From: Deltaproteobacteria bacterium
Lineage (GTDB): Bacteria > Desulfobacterota > Desulfarculia > Adiutricales > Adiutricaceae
Assembly (NCBI GenBank): GCA_031279155.1
Contig: JAITJB010000156.1
Location: forward strand, 1-23,797
DNA: 23,797 nucleotides
Direction: 5' to 3'
In this document: in pieces, positions 1 through 7,808 of the stretch
Numbering within the stretch: position 1 is the stretch's first letter
Layout: each line of letters opens with the position of its first letter
The notes under the pieces: generated by a model
The model's input: only the letters and a program-made list of their open reading frames with translations
What the model was told of the DNA's origin: nothing
Database searches by the model: none
Translations under genes and position numbers: made by a program

Positions 1-282
1 TTCGGAAACGGGAACTTTGTTTTTGACCAAATCCTCAATGTAGTAATAGGCGTCCCTGTGGCCGATGGCTTCCAAATGGTGTTTCAGCGGCTTTCCCCCG
101 ACCGTGACGCCCTCTTTCAATACGAGCGCGGTTTCTTCAAGTGTAAGCGTGCTGCCCTCTATGGCGTTTGAGTTGTAGGTGTAGTCTATCATAAAATCCT
201 CGGACAGCCGCCTGACGCTTTCGGGGGACAGCGGCCCGGCGCTTAGCAGCTTGCCGTAAAGATAATCAAGTTCCTCAAACAT
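1..282 (-). CDS. Fic-family protein, N-terminal part (runs off left edge)
   Basis: The frame is open from an ATG at 282 to the window edge, giving 94 residues and no stop. Residues 32-45 contain the motif SNAIEGS (Ser38, Glu42, Gly43). This matches the (S/T)xxxE(G/N) inhibitory helix that blocks the ATP site in Fic proteins carrying their own N-terminal inhibitor. It is followed by the usual TLTLEET segment and the GHRDAYYYIEDLV helix of the Fic N-terminal region. Fic enzymes typically transfer AMP to hydroxyl side chains of target proteins. The catalytic HPFxxGNGR loop would lie beyond the left edge, so activity cannot be judged. The start codon overlaps the end of the upstream gene by 8 nt (ATGTTTGA), which implies translational coupling. 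Family assignment is strong; target and function are unknown. Confidence 0.88.
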   Translation of the reverse strand, partial: MFEELDYLYGKLLSAGPLSPESVRRLSEDFMIDYTYNSNAIEGSTLTLEETALVLKEGVTVGGKPLKHHLEAIGHRDAYYYIEDLVKNKVPVSE

Positions 283-718
283 GGCCGTCCGTCCTCTCCG
301 GGCGCGCAACTTCCTCAATGTACTTCACCACCCGCATCGTCGCCGTTCTCGCCATGTCGCGGCGGTAGACGGACGCGGTTTGAAATTTCGCGGCGTTTAC
401 GCTTTTGGGGAGGTTTTTTTGTTTCCACGCGGCGTATCCGAACGGTTCAAGGATCGTCTTGACCATCAGGCCCACCGCCTGCTTCGTGAAGTTGTCGTCA
501 AGCGTGTTTTTGTATGTCTTGGAAATATCCATGAAAAAATGCTCGACGTTCACGGCGGCCGGCGCGAGGGCGGGCTTTCCCGCTTCGCTCATGTCTATCA
601 TCTGTATGATGACAAAATCCTGCGAGAGAAAATCAAAGACGTTTCGCATAACCCCGTCGCTTTCAAACTTTTTGCAGTTCGGGTTTTGCCTGATGAAATC
701 GGCGAATGTGGCCCGCAT
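275..718 (-). CDS. Small uncharacterised protein coupled to Fic
   Basis: This 147-residue soluble protein has no signal peptide or membrane segment and is probably mostly helical. I chose the ATG at 718 because a purine-rich AAAGGGGG lies about 7 nt upstream; a longer version from 754 has no comparable site. It starts MRATFADFIRQNP and ends just inside the fic gene. I cannot assign a domain by eye. The 8-nt overlap with fic suggests the two proteins are made together and may act together, for example as partner or regulator of Fic (inference). The Fic protein already carries its own inhibitory helix, so a classical antitoxin role is not required. Confidence 0.72.
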   Translation of the reverse strand: MRATFADFIRQNPNCKKFESDGVMRNVFDFLSQDFVIIQMIDMSEAGKPALAPAAVNVEHFFMDISKTYKNTLDDNFTKQAVGLMVKTILEPFGYAAWKQKNLPKSVNAAKFQTASVYRRDMARTATMRVVKYIEEVARPERTDGHV

Positions 719-886
719 AACGCCGCCCCCTTTCAGCAACAATTTAGGACACACCTATTATGCAATATCCAATAACAAATGTCAATATGGAATTTCAAAT
801 TGGATTTGCTGATTGACAAAATCCTTGTTCACGGCGAAAAAGACATTGAAATCGTTTGGAATGGCAGATATGACGTATAGAATGAC

Positions 887-911
887 GGCAGGGGGCAAAC
901 TCCCCCCTGCC
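887..911. terminator. GC-rich hairpin, possible terminator
   Basis: A 9-bp perfect stem (GGCAGGGGG / CCCCCTGCC) has a 7-nt loop. Neither side has a clean T run; the right side is mildly T-rich. It may stop transcription of the hydrolase cluster before the Fic pair, but this is weakly supported. Confidence 0.35.
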
Positions 912-996
912 TGCACATTTTACGGTTTTCCCGTCGCGTATGCTTTCCGCTCCCAATTTCATCGGTTTAGTTGAGTGCCTTTGGGCTGATACAGAC

Positions 997-1033
997 TGAC
1001 CTGTGCAATAATTTCAAGTTATTGCACAGGTCA
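997..1033. repeat. 15-bp perfect inverted repeat
   Basis: TGACCTGTGCAATAA and its exact complement are separated by a 7-nt loop (TTTCAAG). There is no T tract on either side, so it is not a classical intrinsic terminator. It could be an extended RNA hairpin, a protein-binding site or a piece of a small mobile repeat. Confidence 0.75.
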
Positions 1034-1106
1034 ATTTATATCTCAATCTACGCCCATAAAAAACAGCGAAATTCCGCGTAAAAAAGGCGCAAAAAAAAGT
1101 TGCCAC

Positions 1107-1864
1107 CTACTTGACACATTCGTAATACTCGTAAAACTCTTTGGTGTTTTCCGAGGCGGAGTCATCTATCTGTGCGGGAATGGCGGAAGTGTCGCGCCTG
1201 GGCGCGCCGATAAACTCGACAGTGCGCTGCTTGCCGACTTCATCAAGGGTCTTCATGCGCTGTTCATAGGTGATGCCATCGCCAAGGCCCTGACGGCGGG
1301 CCCGCCCCATATCGTACATGCTGACTGTCGCGAGAGCCTTTATCCGATGGTCAATTTGCGTGGCGCTCACCGAATAACCACCGCTGCCGCACACCCCGAT
1401 GACGCCAATACGCTCCGCATCGACAAGACGATGGTTACTGAGGTAATCCACCGCTGCGCTGAAATCCTCGACCCGTATCTCCGGTGATTCTATATACCGG
1501 GGTTCGCCGCCGCTTTCACCGTGGAACGAAGCGTCATAGGCCAGGGTGATGAAGCCTTGTTCCGCCATCTTCATCGCATACAGACCGGATGTCTGCGCCT
1601 TCGAGCCGCCAAAGGGGTGACCGATGACGAGGGCGGCATGCTTCTTGCCCTTGAAAATATTCTTCGGCATGTACATGTCGGCGACAAAATGATGTTGAAT
1701 CTGTTTTTGAACATGACTTTTTCAACCGTCACCTTGTCGCTTACCTCGAACGTCCTATCGGTGACCGACCTCTACCCGGCGGCGGCAAAACCGGCCATAA
1801 GAACGCAAACCATTACGCAAACCGAAACCAATCGTAATTCCAGATTGAACTCCTTTACTTTCAA
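1107..1864 (-). pseudogene. Decayed exported alpha/beta hydrolase (YcjY/dienelactone-hydrolase-like)
   Basis: The readable part (1107-1676) encodes the core of an alpha/beta hydrolase: IGHPFGG near the oxyanion hole, YDASFHGESGGEPR, and the nucleophile elbow GVCGSGGY. The gene is broken in at least three ways. Upstream, in another frame, there is a hydrophobic signal-like segment (VCVMVCVLMAGFAAAG) followed by a TAG at 1772-1774. The text then resumes as SDKVTVEKVMFKNRFNIIL and needs a one-base shift near 1680-1685 to join the core at MYMPKN. The protein stops at 1107, soon after EFYEYYECVK, before the region that should carry the acid and the catalytic His. A TTG at 1864 is a possible relic start. 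It lies 13 nt behind the intact hydrolase gene and was probably the last gene of that operon. Confidence 0.75.
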
Positions 1865-1877
1865 TTGAATTGTTCCC

Positions 1878-2939
1878 TTACTTCATGCCTTTTTCTTCAA
1901 GGAACTTCTCCATAAGGTCGGCGATTTCGACGCTGTTTAAATCGGAGAAAGGAAAATGCGTATTTCCATAGACGCCGATAGAAGGAAGATGCACGAGCGC
2001 GGCGTCGCCGCCTCTTTTGTTGATGGCCTCTACCCACAACCGCGCCATTAGGAGACGAACGCGCCAGTTGTCCTGGCCGGGGACGTCTGTCTGCTCCGGG
2101 ATGTTGTCGCCGTAATAAACGACAATCGGAACGCGGGTCAGCTTCATGAAGTCGTCCAGCGGAACGGCGAAGCCTTCAAGCGTTCCGGTGAGGGAGGGCA
2201 TGGGCGGCGGCAATTCGCCTTTAGGGAAAACAAAGCTGCTGCCCGGCTCATAGGCTACGATGGCGCGGACGTTGGCGCTCTTGATTGCGGCGAGCCAGCC
2301 GGGACCGCCGCCTTGAGAATGAGTAACGAGGACGCCGGGGCCGATTTTTTCAAACAACGCAGCCACCGCGTCGGAAACAACATCCTGGTCATATGGCCCG
2401 GTGTTGGGCGTGGACTGGCGGAAATACTGCTCGAGCGACGCCGCGTCTTTTGGGAACTGTACGCCGGGATAATAATCCGGCCAGTTTCCGATGCGGAAGA
2501 AACTGTAGAAGAGTTGATCGCTTGGCGCGGCGGAGATGGAACCGGGGATGGAGCTCAAACCGGCCTGACCGCGCCTTGGTTGATCAATTAGATAGACGCT
2601 GTAGCCACGGCGAAGGAAAATGTTCTGAAATCCTTCGCGTCCGTCCGGCGTCGTCTGCCATGTTCTTGACGATTGACCCGCGCCGTGCAGAAACGCGATA
2701 GGGAATTTCTTGGCATCGACCGGAATCTGGTAAAACACGGAAGCATGGTCGCCGTGCAGCGTCTGTCCGGCGCTGGCAAGGGTTTTGTAATCAAATGTCC
2801 CCGGATTGGCGACAACAGTGCCGCCCACGGCGAAAGCGCCTTGCTCCGCGATGGTGAGCGGCTGGTTTGTTTCCGCCGCCAGTACGCACGATACCGCTGT
2901 GATTGCCATGATGATAAGTCCCGCCAAAATCGTTTTCAT
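1878..2939 (-). CDS. Exported alpha/beta-fold hydrolase (esterase-like)
   Basis: The protein has 353 residues with a signal peptide (residues 1-22, cleavage after VLAA), so it probably acts in the periplasm. Alpha/beta hydrolase marks appear in order: HGAG (85-88, oxyanion hole), THSQGGG with candidate nucleophile Ser208, Glu231 in the YEP strand end as candidate acid, and His328 in GNTHFPF as candidate catalytic base. The substrate is unknown; an ester or lactone is plausible. It lies 12 nt downstream of the cupin/decarboxylase-like gene and is surely co-transcribed with it. The start is supported by GGAG in the short gap just ahead of the ATG. The operon context suggests oxidation or detoxification of an organic compound outside the cytoplasm (inference). 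Confidence 0.85.
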   Translation of the reverse strand: MKTILAGLIIMAITAVSCVLAAETNQPLTIAEQGAFAVGGTVVANPGTFDYKTLASAGQTLHGDHASVFYQIPVDAKKFPIAFLHGAGQSSRTWQTTPDGREGFQNIFLRRGYSVYLIDQPRRGQAGLSSIPGSISAAPSDQLFYSFFRIGNWPDYYPGVQFPKDAASLEQYFRQSTPNTGPYDQDVVSDAVAALFEKIGPGVLVTHSQGGGPGWLAAIKSANVRAIVAYEPGSSFVFPKGELPPPMPSLTGTLEGFAVPLDDFMKLTRVPIVVYYGDNIPEQTDVPGQDNWRVRLLMARLWVEAINKRGGDAALVHLPSIGVYGNTHFPFSDLNSVEIADLMEKFLEEKGMK

Positions 2940-2951
2940 GGATTTCTCCTC

Positions 2952-4502
2952 TTATTTCCGCGAGTCGATTATCAGTTGCAGTACTCCCAGGGCGTTGTCG
3001 GAGCGCTCTTTACCCAAGTACATAGCCATGCCGGCAAGAAGCGAACGCATCTGGTCATCGCTAACGCCGAGGTTAAGGCAAATGGTGATGTGCGAGCGCA
3101 GCTGGGCATTGGTTCCTCTTATGTTAAAAAGCGCGCCGACGACCGCGAGTTCACGGCTCAGGTAGTCGAGGTTGTCCCGCGCGAACAAATCGGCGAACAG
3201 GTGCTCTTTGAGGAACACTTCAATAACCGGATTGAAAACTTCGACACGGCTGGGAGACACCGGCCCGGTTGTTTTGCGAAGTTCCGCCAGAACATCGACG
3301 CCATATTGGTACTTGCCATTATCGAAAACCACGGGGCTGGCAACGTTACCCATTACGTCCTCGACGCCCTTGGATTGCCGCTCTTCCATAACGTCTATGA
3401 AGGCCAGGTTCGCATTCAGACTGCGCGGAAATCCGGTGTAGGCATACAGGTGGGCAAGGATCTCTTTCGTTTCGTTGACAGTCAGCCCGGCTTCCAATCC
3501 TTCGACCAAAACGCCCTTGAGCCGTTCGATGTCGCCGCTGGCGGTGAAGGCGGCAATCAGGGGAATCTTCGTCTGTTTGGCGGATAGTGTTTTCAATGGT
3601 TCTCCAATGGCGGCGACATAGTGCTCGTCGGTGACTGGCGCGCCCCAATCGGTGCTGCTCCCGACTTCGGGATTCTCCGACATCGAGATCGTCACAAACA
3701 AGGTGTCCGGGGGAGCGGCGTGGTAATGGTTTACCCCGGCGGGAATCCAGACAAAATCGCCCTCGCGGACTTCAATGGCAACTTGGCCTTCCTGCTGGAA
3801 AAATCCGCGTCCTTTCGTGACCAGAATGCTTTGACCGTTGATATGGGTATGCCAGTTGGTGCGGGCGGCGGGGTCGAAGGTCACATAGGCGCCGTAGAAC
3901 TTGTTGCCGTCCTTGACCGGGAAGATCCAGTCGGTGCGGGCCGCGCCGGTGAAGTTCCGCGCCGCCGCCAGGCCAGACGGCCTCGAACCCGCTCTGATAA
4001 TCTCTATGTGCTTGAATGCGCCGCCGGACTGCGTGGCGCTCAGGCCATATTCCGCATCCGTGACTTTTTTAAGCCAGTTGACGTTGTTTGATTCCCCTAC
4101 AGTCAATAGAGTAGCGGCGGTATTGGGAGCCGCGCCAATCCAATTTTGGACGTTGGGCGGGAACCAAACGGAGTCGCCGGGAAGCGCTTCTTCGATTGGG
4201 CCGTCTATTTCCCCCACCAGCGCTTTGCCGGAGGTAACAAGTATCCACTGACCGGCGGGGTGGGTGTGCCAGGCGCTCCGCGCTCCCGGCTCGAAGGTCA
4301 TAAATGATCCAACTGTACGCCCGGGCGCATCGGCCTTGAAGGGGTGGTCGATGCGAACGGAGAGCGTGAAGTGTTCAGGCGAGCCAATTGTCGAGGGTTG
4401 GCTGCCACGACGAACAACACGTATTGTCGCGTCCGCCGACGCGATAGCTTCAGTGTAGGCCATCAAAAGCGTCATTAGGAGTGCTAGTAGCGCATATTTC
4501 AT
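2952..4502 (-). CDS. Exported double-cupin / carboxymuconolactone decarboxylase-like fusion
   Basis: I placed the start at 4502, preceded by AGAGGA and giving a clear signal peptide (residues 1-23); the longer frame from 4583 has no such support. The 516-residue protein has two cupin barrels, then two carboxymuconolactone-decarboxylase (AhpD-like) repeats at about 310-380 and 420-500. Cupin 2 keeps its metal ligands (His218, His220, Gln224, His259). Cupin 1 has His79, His81 and Gln85, but the last His is Asn120, so its metal site may be impaired. The C-terminal repeats show YTGFPRSLNA and RSHITICLNLGV but no CxxC redox pair, so peroxidase-type activity is unlikely. It heads the leftward operon with the hydrolase. 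The precise reaction is unknown. Confidence 0.82.
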   Translation of the reverse strand: MKYALLALLMTLLMAYTEAIASADATIRVVRRGSQPSTIGSPEHFTLSVRIDHPFKADAPGRTVGSFMTFEPGARSAWHTHPAGQWILVTSGKALVGEIDGPIEEALPGDSVWFPPNVQNWIGAAPNTAATLLTVGESNNVNWLKKVTDAEYGLSATQSGGAFKHIEIIRAGSRPSGLAAARNFTGAARTDWIFPVKDGNKFYGAYVTFDPAARTNWHTHINGQSILVTKGRGFFQQEGQVAIEVREGDFVWIPAGVNHYHAAPPDTLFVTISMSENPEVGSSTDWGAPVTDEHYVAAIGEPLKTLSAKQTKIPLIAAFTASGDIERLKGVLVEGLEAGLTVNETKEILAHLYAYTGFPRSLNANLAFIDVMEERQSKGVEDVMGNVASPVVFDNGKYQYGVDVLAELRKTTGPVSPSRVEVFNPVIEVFLKEHLFADLFARDNLDYLSRELAVVGALFNIRGTNAQLRSHITICLNLGVSDDQMRSLLAGMAMYLGKERSDNALGVLQLIIDSRK

Positions 4503-4785
4503 AGTTTTCCTCTCAAAATAAACCTCCGGATGGAAGAGTCTCATGTATTTCCAATTAAATATCGCAAAGTCAGCGACTTTCACAGATGTGACACGAGCAA
4601 ATCACAAATTTCGCCGCTGCTTTTCTGTAAGTCTAAACCTCAGGCGGCATAGCAACCAGACACGAAACTCCCAACTTCTTGCACAATCCTGTCAAGTTGC
4701 CGCTGTTTGTCAGTTTTATGGATTCCAAACGCATTAATGATTGTGTATACTAACGCCATCGCTCATTGACAATGGAGGAGACGCG
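4503..4785. promoter_or_regulatory. Divergent control region between cupin operon and AraC-type regulator
   Basis: This 283-bp gap separates two divergent genes. It must hold promoters for both and probably the regulator's operator. A TATACT hexamer at 4746-4751 is a good -10 for the rightward gene, with no convincing -35. A symmetric CTTG-N11-CAAG element at 4678-4696 is a candidate binding site. The region also gives a spurious upstream extension of the cupin frame that I did not accept. Confidence 0.5.
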
Positions 4786-5703
4786 ATGCTTTCCCTTAAA
4801 GCCGCTAAAACGGAAATGAAACAACGCCTCATGGGCCGCATAGCTACGCCTGGTGCGCATACGACTGTTTTGCCCGATGTTATGCTCTACAGACGAAATG
4901 CTGTGGAAAAGCCGCGCAATTGCCTGTATAAGCCGATGATCGTCTATTTTGCGCAAGGGCGGAAGGCGGCGACGCAAGGGGAAGGTGAAGTTTTTTTCGA
5001 TGAAAACGAATTGTTGATAGTTGCGATAGACTATCCGACGACAACTACGCTGCTTGAAGCCTCGGAGGCTAAACCGAGTCTGGCGGTAAGCGTTGACTTG
5101 GACATGAATTTGATTGGACAGTTGGCCCAGGCAACGCCGTATGCCACGTTGGCGGAAAACGAACGATCTGCCGCGCTCATGACGCAGCCAATAGATGCCG
5201 ACATGCTGGATGCTTTTTTGCGGCTGATCACAGTGCTCGAACGCCCGGAAGAAGCGCCGGTACTTGGCCCGATGATTATCAAGGAAATCCATTTTCGCCT
5301 TCTTCGCGGCCCAAATGGGGAGTATTTGCGAAATCTCCATTCGTATGGGACGCAAAAAAACCATGTCGCGCTGGCGGTGAGTTGGTTGCGGACGAATTTC
5401 AAAAGCGCGTTTCGCGTGGAGGAGTTGGCGGAAAAGGTGCATATGTCGGCCTCGACGTTTCACCGCCATTTCAAGAAAATCACATCGCTTAGCCCCGTCC
5501 AGTTCCAGAAAAGACTGCGGCTCCATGAGGCGCAGCGCCTGATGCTGGCCGAGGACTTCGGCATCGCCGAAGTGTGCGACGCGGTTGGCTACGAAAACAT
5601 CGCCCAATTCACCCGGGAGTACAAGCGCCTTTTCGGCGATCCACCGCGCAGGGATATGATGCGCTGGAAGCAGATGGAAGCGCCGCTTGGGGTTTCAGAG
5701 TGA
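4786..5703 (+). CDS. AraC-family transcriptional regulator
   Basis: The 305-residue protein starts at the ATG preceded by GGAGGA (6 nt gap); a frame start at 4741 has no such site. The N-terminal half (about 1-190) resembles the AraC_N ligand-binding region. The C-terminal half holds two helix-turn-helix motifs: FRVEELAEKVHMSASTFHRHFKK and FGIAEVCDAVGYENIAQFTREYKRLFG, the second being the AraC signature. It is transcribed away from the cupin/hydrolase operon and most likely regulates it, sensing the compound that operon acts on (inference from layout). The ligand is unknown. Length and both motifs look intact. Confidence 0.88.
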   Translation: MLSLKAAKTEMKQRLMGRIATPGAHTTVLPDVMLYRRNAVEKPRNCLYKPMIVYFAQGRKAATQGEGEVFFDENELLIVAIDYPTTTTLLEASEAKPSLAVSVDLDMNLIGQLAQATPYATLAENERSAALMTQPIDADMLDAFLRLITVLERPEEAPVLGPMIIKEIHFRLLRGPNGEYLRNLHSYGTQKNHVALAVSWLRTNFKSAFRVEELAEKVHMSASTFHRHFKKITSLSPVQFQKRLRLHEAQRLMLAEDFGIAEVCDAVGYENIAQFTREYKRLFGDPPRRDMMRWKQMEAPLGVSE

Positions 5704-5751
5704 TGGATTTTAAGTAGTACCAGTTTATTTCATCAGCTCCATTATCAGTTG

Positions 5752-5942
5752 AAGAAGCTTATCCCGATGGAAATCCGGGCATGCTCATTGGCGGCTTTCT
5801 CGGCAAAAGCCAGATGACCCATGAGGAACTGGCCGACCGACTTGGAATCGCCAAGACTTAGGGTTTCCGAACTACAGAGAGGCTACGCTCCATCAGTGTC
5901 GCCATGGCCAGGCGCTTGGCCGGAGTCTTTAGCGTCACATAA
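5752..5942 (+). pseudogene. Remnant of a HigA/XRE-type helix-turn-helix gene
   Basis: No frame here is intact, but the text reads as one small HTH protein: NPGMLIGGFLGKSQMTHEE, then LADRLGIAKT, a TAG at 5859-5861, VSELQRGYA in the next frame (5863-5889), then SISVAMARRLAGVFSVT back in the first frame up to a TAA at 5940. This order matches the HPGxxL...LAxxLGIxxTTVSELxxGxxSISxxMAxRLA pattern of HigA-like antitoxins. Two compensating shifts and one stop would be needed to restore it. No HigB-like toxin is seen beside it. Confidence 0.6.
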
Positions 5943-6361
5943 AAAATGTTTTTGCAGACCCCCAAGTTACCGCGCGGCGTAGGCGCTCCTTAAAACCACA
6001 TCCTTGGCAACGATGCTGCCCAAGCTGATAGCCGGGCCTGATTTCCCAAGGTCGGCTTATATTGAGGTTTTTCTGTAAAAGCTGGAGATTGGTCTAGCCT
6101 AAGTAAGCTGCGGCAAGCGGCGTCATGTAGCGGCTTGTTAGGTTCTGGATAATGATCTTAAACTTATGGAGTTATGATATGTCGGCCCACATAAAGATCC
6201 AACTAAAAATTATAATTTGATCTTTGCCATAGATTAAGCATGGAAAATCTGTAATTAAAATTATGTATGGGGGGATAAAAAATGGAGCTGAGGTATCTTT
6301 GATGGAGGGGGGATAGCGAGATTGGAAGATAAATACAGATATTTCTATTCTTTTTTGGTTA
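5943..6361. other. Non-coding stretch, nothing recognised
   Basis: About 420 bp lie between the HTH remnant and the hairpin downstream of the small exported protein. A 65-codon leftward frame at 6172-6369 lacks a ribosome site and a recognisable sequence. The segment becomes AT-rich after about 6170. Confidence 0.5.
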
Positions 6362-6397
6362 CCTCCCAACCTCCCCTTTAGGCGGGAGATTGGGAGG
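6362..6397. terminator. Long interrupted hairpin behind the small exported protein gene
   Basis: The outer stem CCTCCCAA/TTGGGAGG (6362-6369 with 6390-6397) continues after one mismatch into CTCCC/GGGAG, with an 8-nt loop. It sits 12 nt beyond the stop of the leftward gene at 6410. There is no T run after it in either direction, so it may stop transcription weakly or protect the mRNA 3' end. Confidence 0.45.
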
Positions 6398-6409
6398 CGG
6401 TAATGAGGG

Positions 6410-6790
6410 TTAATTTAGCGGGAAGGGATCGACATACTCAGGCACCCAAAGTGTGCAACGCTCAAATTTGTGGCACACAGTGTCGCCCTTTTTGGAGTCA
6501 TCCCTTTTGGTATGAAGGGTCCAATCACGAAACTCATCGGTCTTCTCAAATTCCTCAGCGAACCTTATGACAGCTCCATAGGCGTGATCCGGGGAGTAGC
6601 CCTCTTCTCCCTTTAGGGGAACAAACTCGACGACTTCGCCTAAGGACTCGAAAAACTCCCTCGTCGGCGCAGGGCTGAGTTTCCCATCCGCAGCTAAGCC
6701 AACCGAGGGCTGCCCGATGAGGATTAAACAAAAAGCCAAGACAGAGGCTAAAACCAAAAAAACATTGAACTTAGAAGAGCTGGTAGACAT
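6410..6790 (-). CDS. Small exported protein of unknown function
   Basis: The 126-residue protein begins with a strong AAAGGAG site 7 nt before its ATG. Residues 1-34 form a signal peptide (basic/Ser start, hydrophobic core FLVLASVLAFCLILIG, cleavage near GLAA), leaving an acidic mature protein of about 92 residues. The mature part carries two cysteines (in TVCHKFERCTLW) that could form a disulfide. I recognise no family. It stands alone, flanked by non-coding DNA on both sides and a hairpin behind it, so it is probably its own transcription unit. The good start and signal peptide make it a likely real gene. Confidence 0.7.
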   Translation of the reverse strand: MSTSSSKFNVFLVLASVLAFCLILIGQPSVGLAADGKLSPAPTREFFESLGEVVEFVPLKGEEGYSPDHAYGAVIRFAEEFEKTDEFRDWTLHTKRDDSKKGDTVCHKFERCTLWVPEYVDPFPLN

Positions 6791-7583
6791 TGTAAATCTC
6801 CTTTCCGAAACCGCCTTAAGCGGGTGGGGGCAAACTTTTAAGTTGCGTTAAAATTCGCCAAAACGCCAGGATCTGATCGGAAGCGCATTTGGCTTAAAAA
6901 AACTCCAAGAACTCCTTAAAATGGCCTGAGCCAAAAAATTTCAAATGCTGTCTCGGCCTCGAGTTTATATATAGCAAGATTAAGGCCAAGCTCTACCAAT
7001 TATAAGTCACGAAAATTACAGCATTTTTTGTTTCAGGCCAAAAAATATATGCGCTGAATATTTTCAGAATCGCTGAATTATTTCAGTTGTCTAAAATATT
7101 TCATAGGTCATCCTCGTTTTAAAGCTAAAAAGCCGGGCCAAAATCATCTCAAAACAAGGCCTCTGTCTTTAGTCGTTTACCTTAGAACTCCTCATAGAAA
7201 AGAGCATTTTTCTCAAAAGTAGCGAGAATATATCGTTACCAGCTTAGGTTTCGCAGGAGCTATAGGAAAGCAATATTGGCGGCTAAAACTTGAGCCAAAT
7301 GGACTGATTGCGGGATCGACCGATTTTTTTATCATAAAAAAACCAACACCCTAAGCACCCTCCAGCCGAGCAAAGATTTGCTTTGCTATTTTGTTCGAAC
7401 TATAATATGAAAGGCTCTTATCCGCTCGCTTAATGCTCCAATCAATCGAGCTCCGCTTTTTTTTTGACCAGCCTCAAAGCTCCGATCCTCGATAATGGCC
7501 AGGAAAGCTCCTTTGTCTTCTCACTGGCTTTATAGACGCCCAAAGACTTACCCTCCTTTAGGCGTTAAGATAAGGTTTAAAAT
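6791..7583. other. Non-coding stretch, AT-rich, nothing recognised
   Basis: Nearly 800 bp have no credible reading frame on either strand. It must contain the promoter of the leftward exported-protein gene and probably that of the rightward small-gene set. Only short AT-rich inverted repeats, such as a T7/A7 pair near 7323-7346, were seen. Confidence 0.5.
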
Positions 7584-7757
7584 ATGACCATTACCGCCTC
7601 TGACCTTTAAGCCAAACTCGAGCAACTAGTAGAAATCCAAAACAAGATAGTAGAACTTGACGAAATATTTAAACGCAGTTTAAAAGCCGCAGGCCTCACG
7701 GAGGACGATCTGAGAAAGTTTGACCGCAAAAGCCTACCCCCTCAAATCAAAAAGTAG
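7584..7757 (+). pseudogene. First copy of a tandem small-protein pair, with internal stop
   Basis: From an ATG preceded by ATAAGG, the frame reads as a 57-residue protein that aligns without gaps to residues 1-57 of the next gene. By my count 25 of 57 residues are identical, including NKI, LD-IF, GLTE-DLRK and PP-IKK. A TAA at 7608-7610 replaces the Glu codon (GAA-like) at residue 9, and a TAG at 7755-7757 ends the copy. There is no frameshift, and the frame is continuous with the next gene (its ATG is exactly 75 codons later). It is most simply a recently inactivated paralogue. An internal start or stop readthrough cannot be excluded. Confidence 0.65.
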
Positions 7758-7808
7758 GCGGCCAAAAAACCCGTCCCTTTCCAGGACACGTTAAGAAAGG
7801 CTGAGAAA

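Larger units (their letters stand above)
719..1106. other. Intergenic stretch with two strong hairpins
   Basis: There is no credible gene here. The stretch separates the Fic pair from the hydrolase cluster, both transcribed leftward. It contains a GC-rich hairpin at 887-911 and a long perfect inverted repeat at 997-1033, listed separately. Confidence 0.6.

Noticed and set aside
281..812. Rightward frames of 164 and 135 codons
   Set aside because: They are antisense shadows of the small gene coupled to fic; no ribosome sites and no recognisable sequence.
2673..3587. 304-codon rightward frame
   Set aside because: Antisense to the hydrolase and cupin genes, both of which have clear families, signal peptides and starts.
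4750..5607. 285-codon leftward frame
   Set aside because: Antisense to the AraC-family regulator, which has clear HTH motifs.
6172..6369. 65-codon leftward frame
   Set aside because: AT-rich stretch with no ribosome site and no family resemblance.
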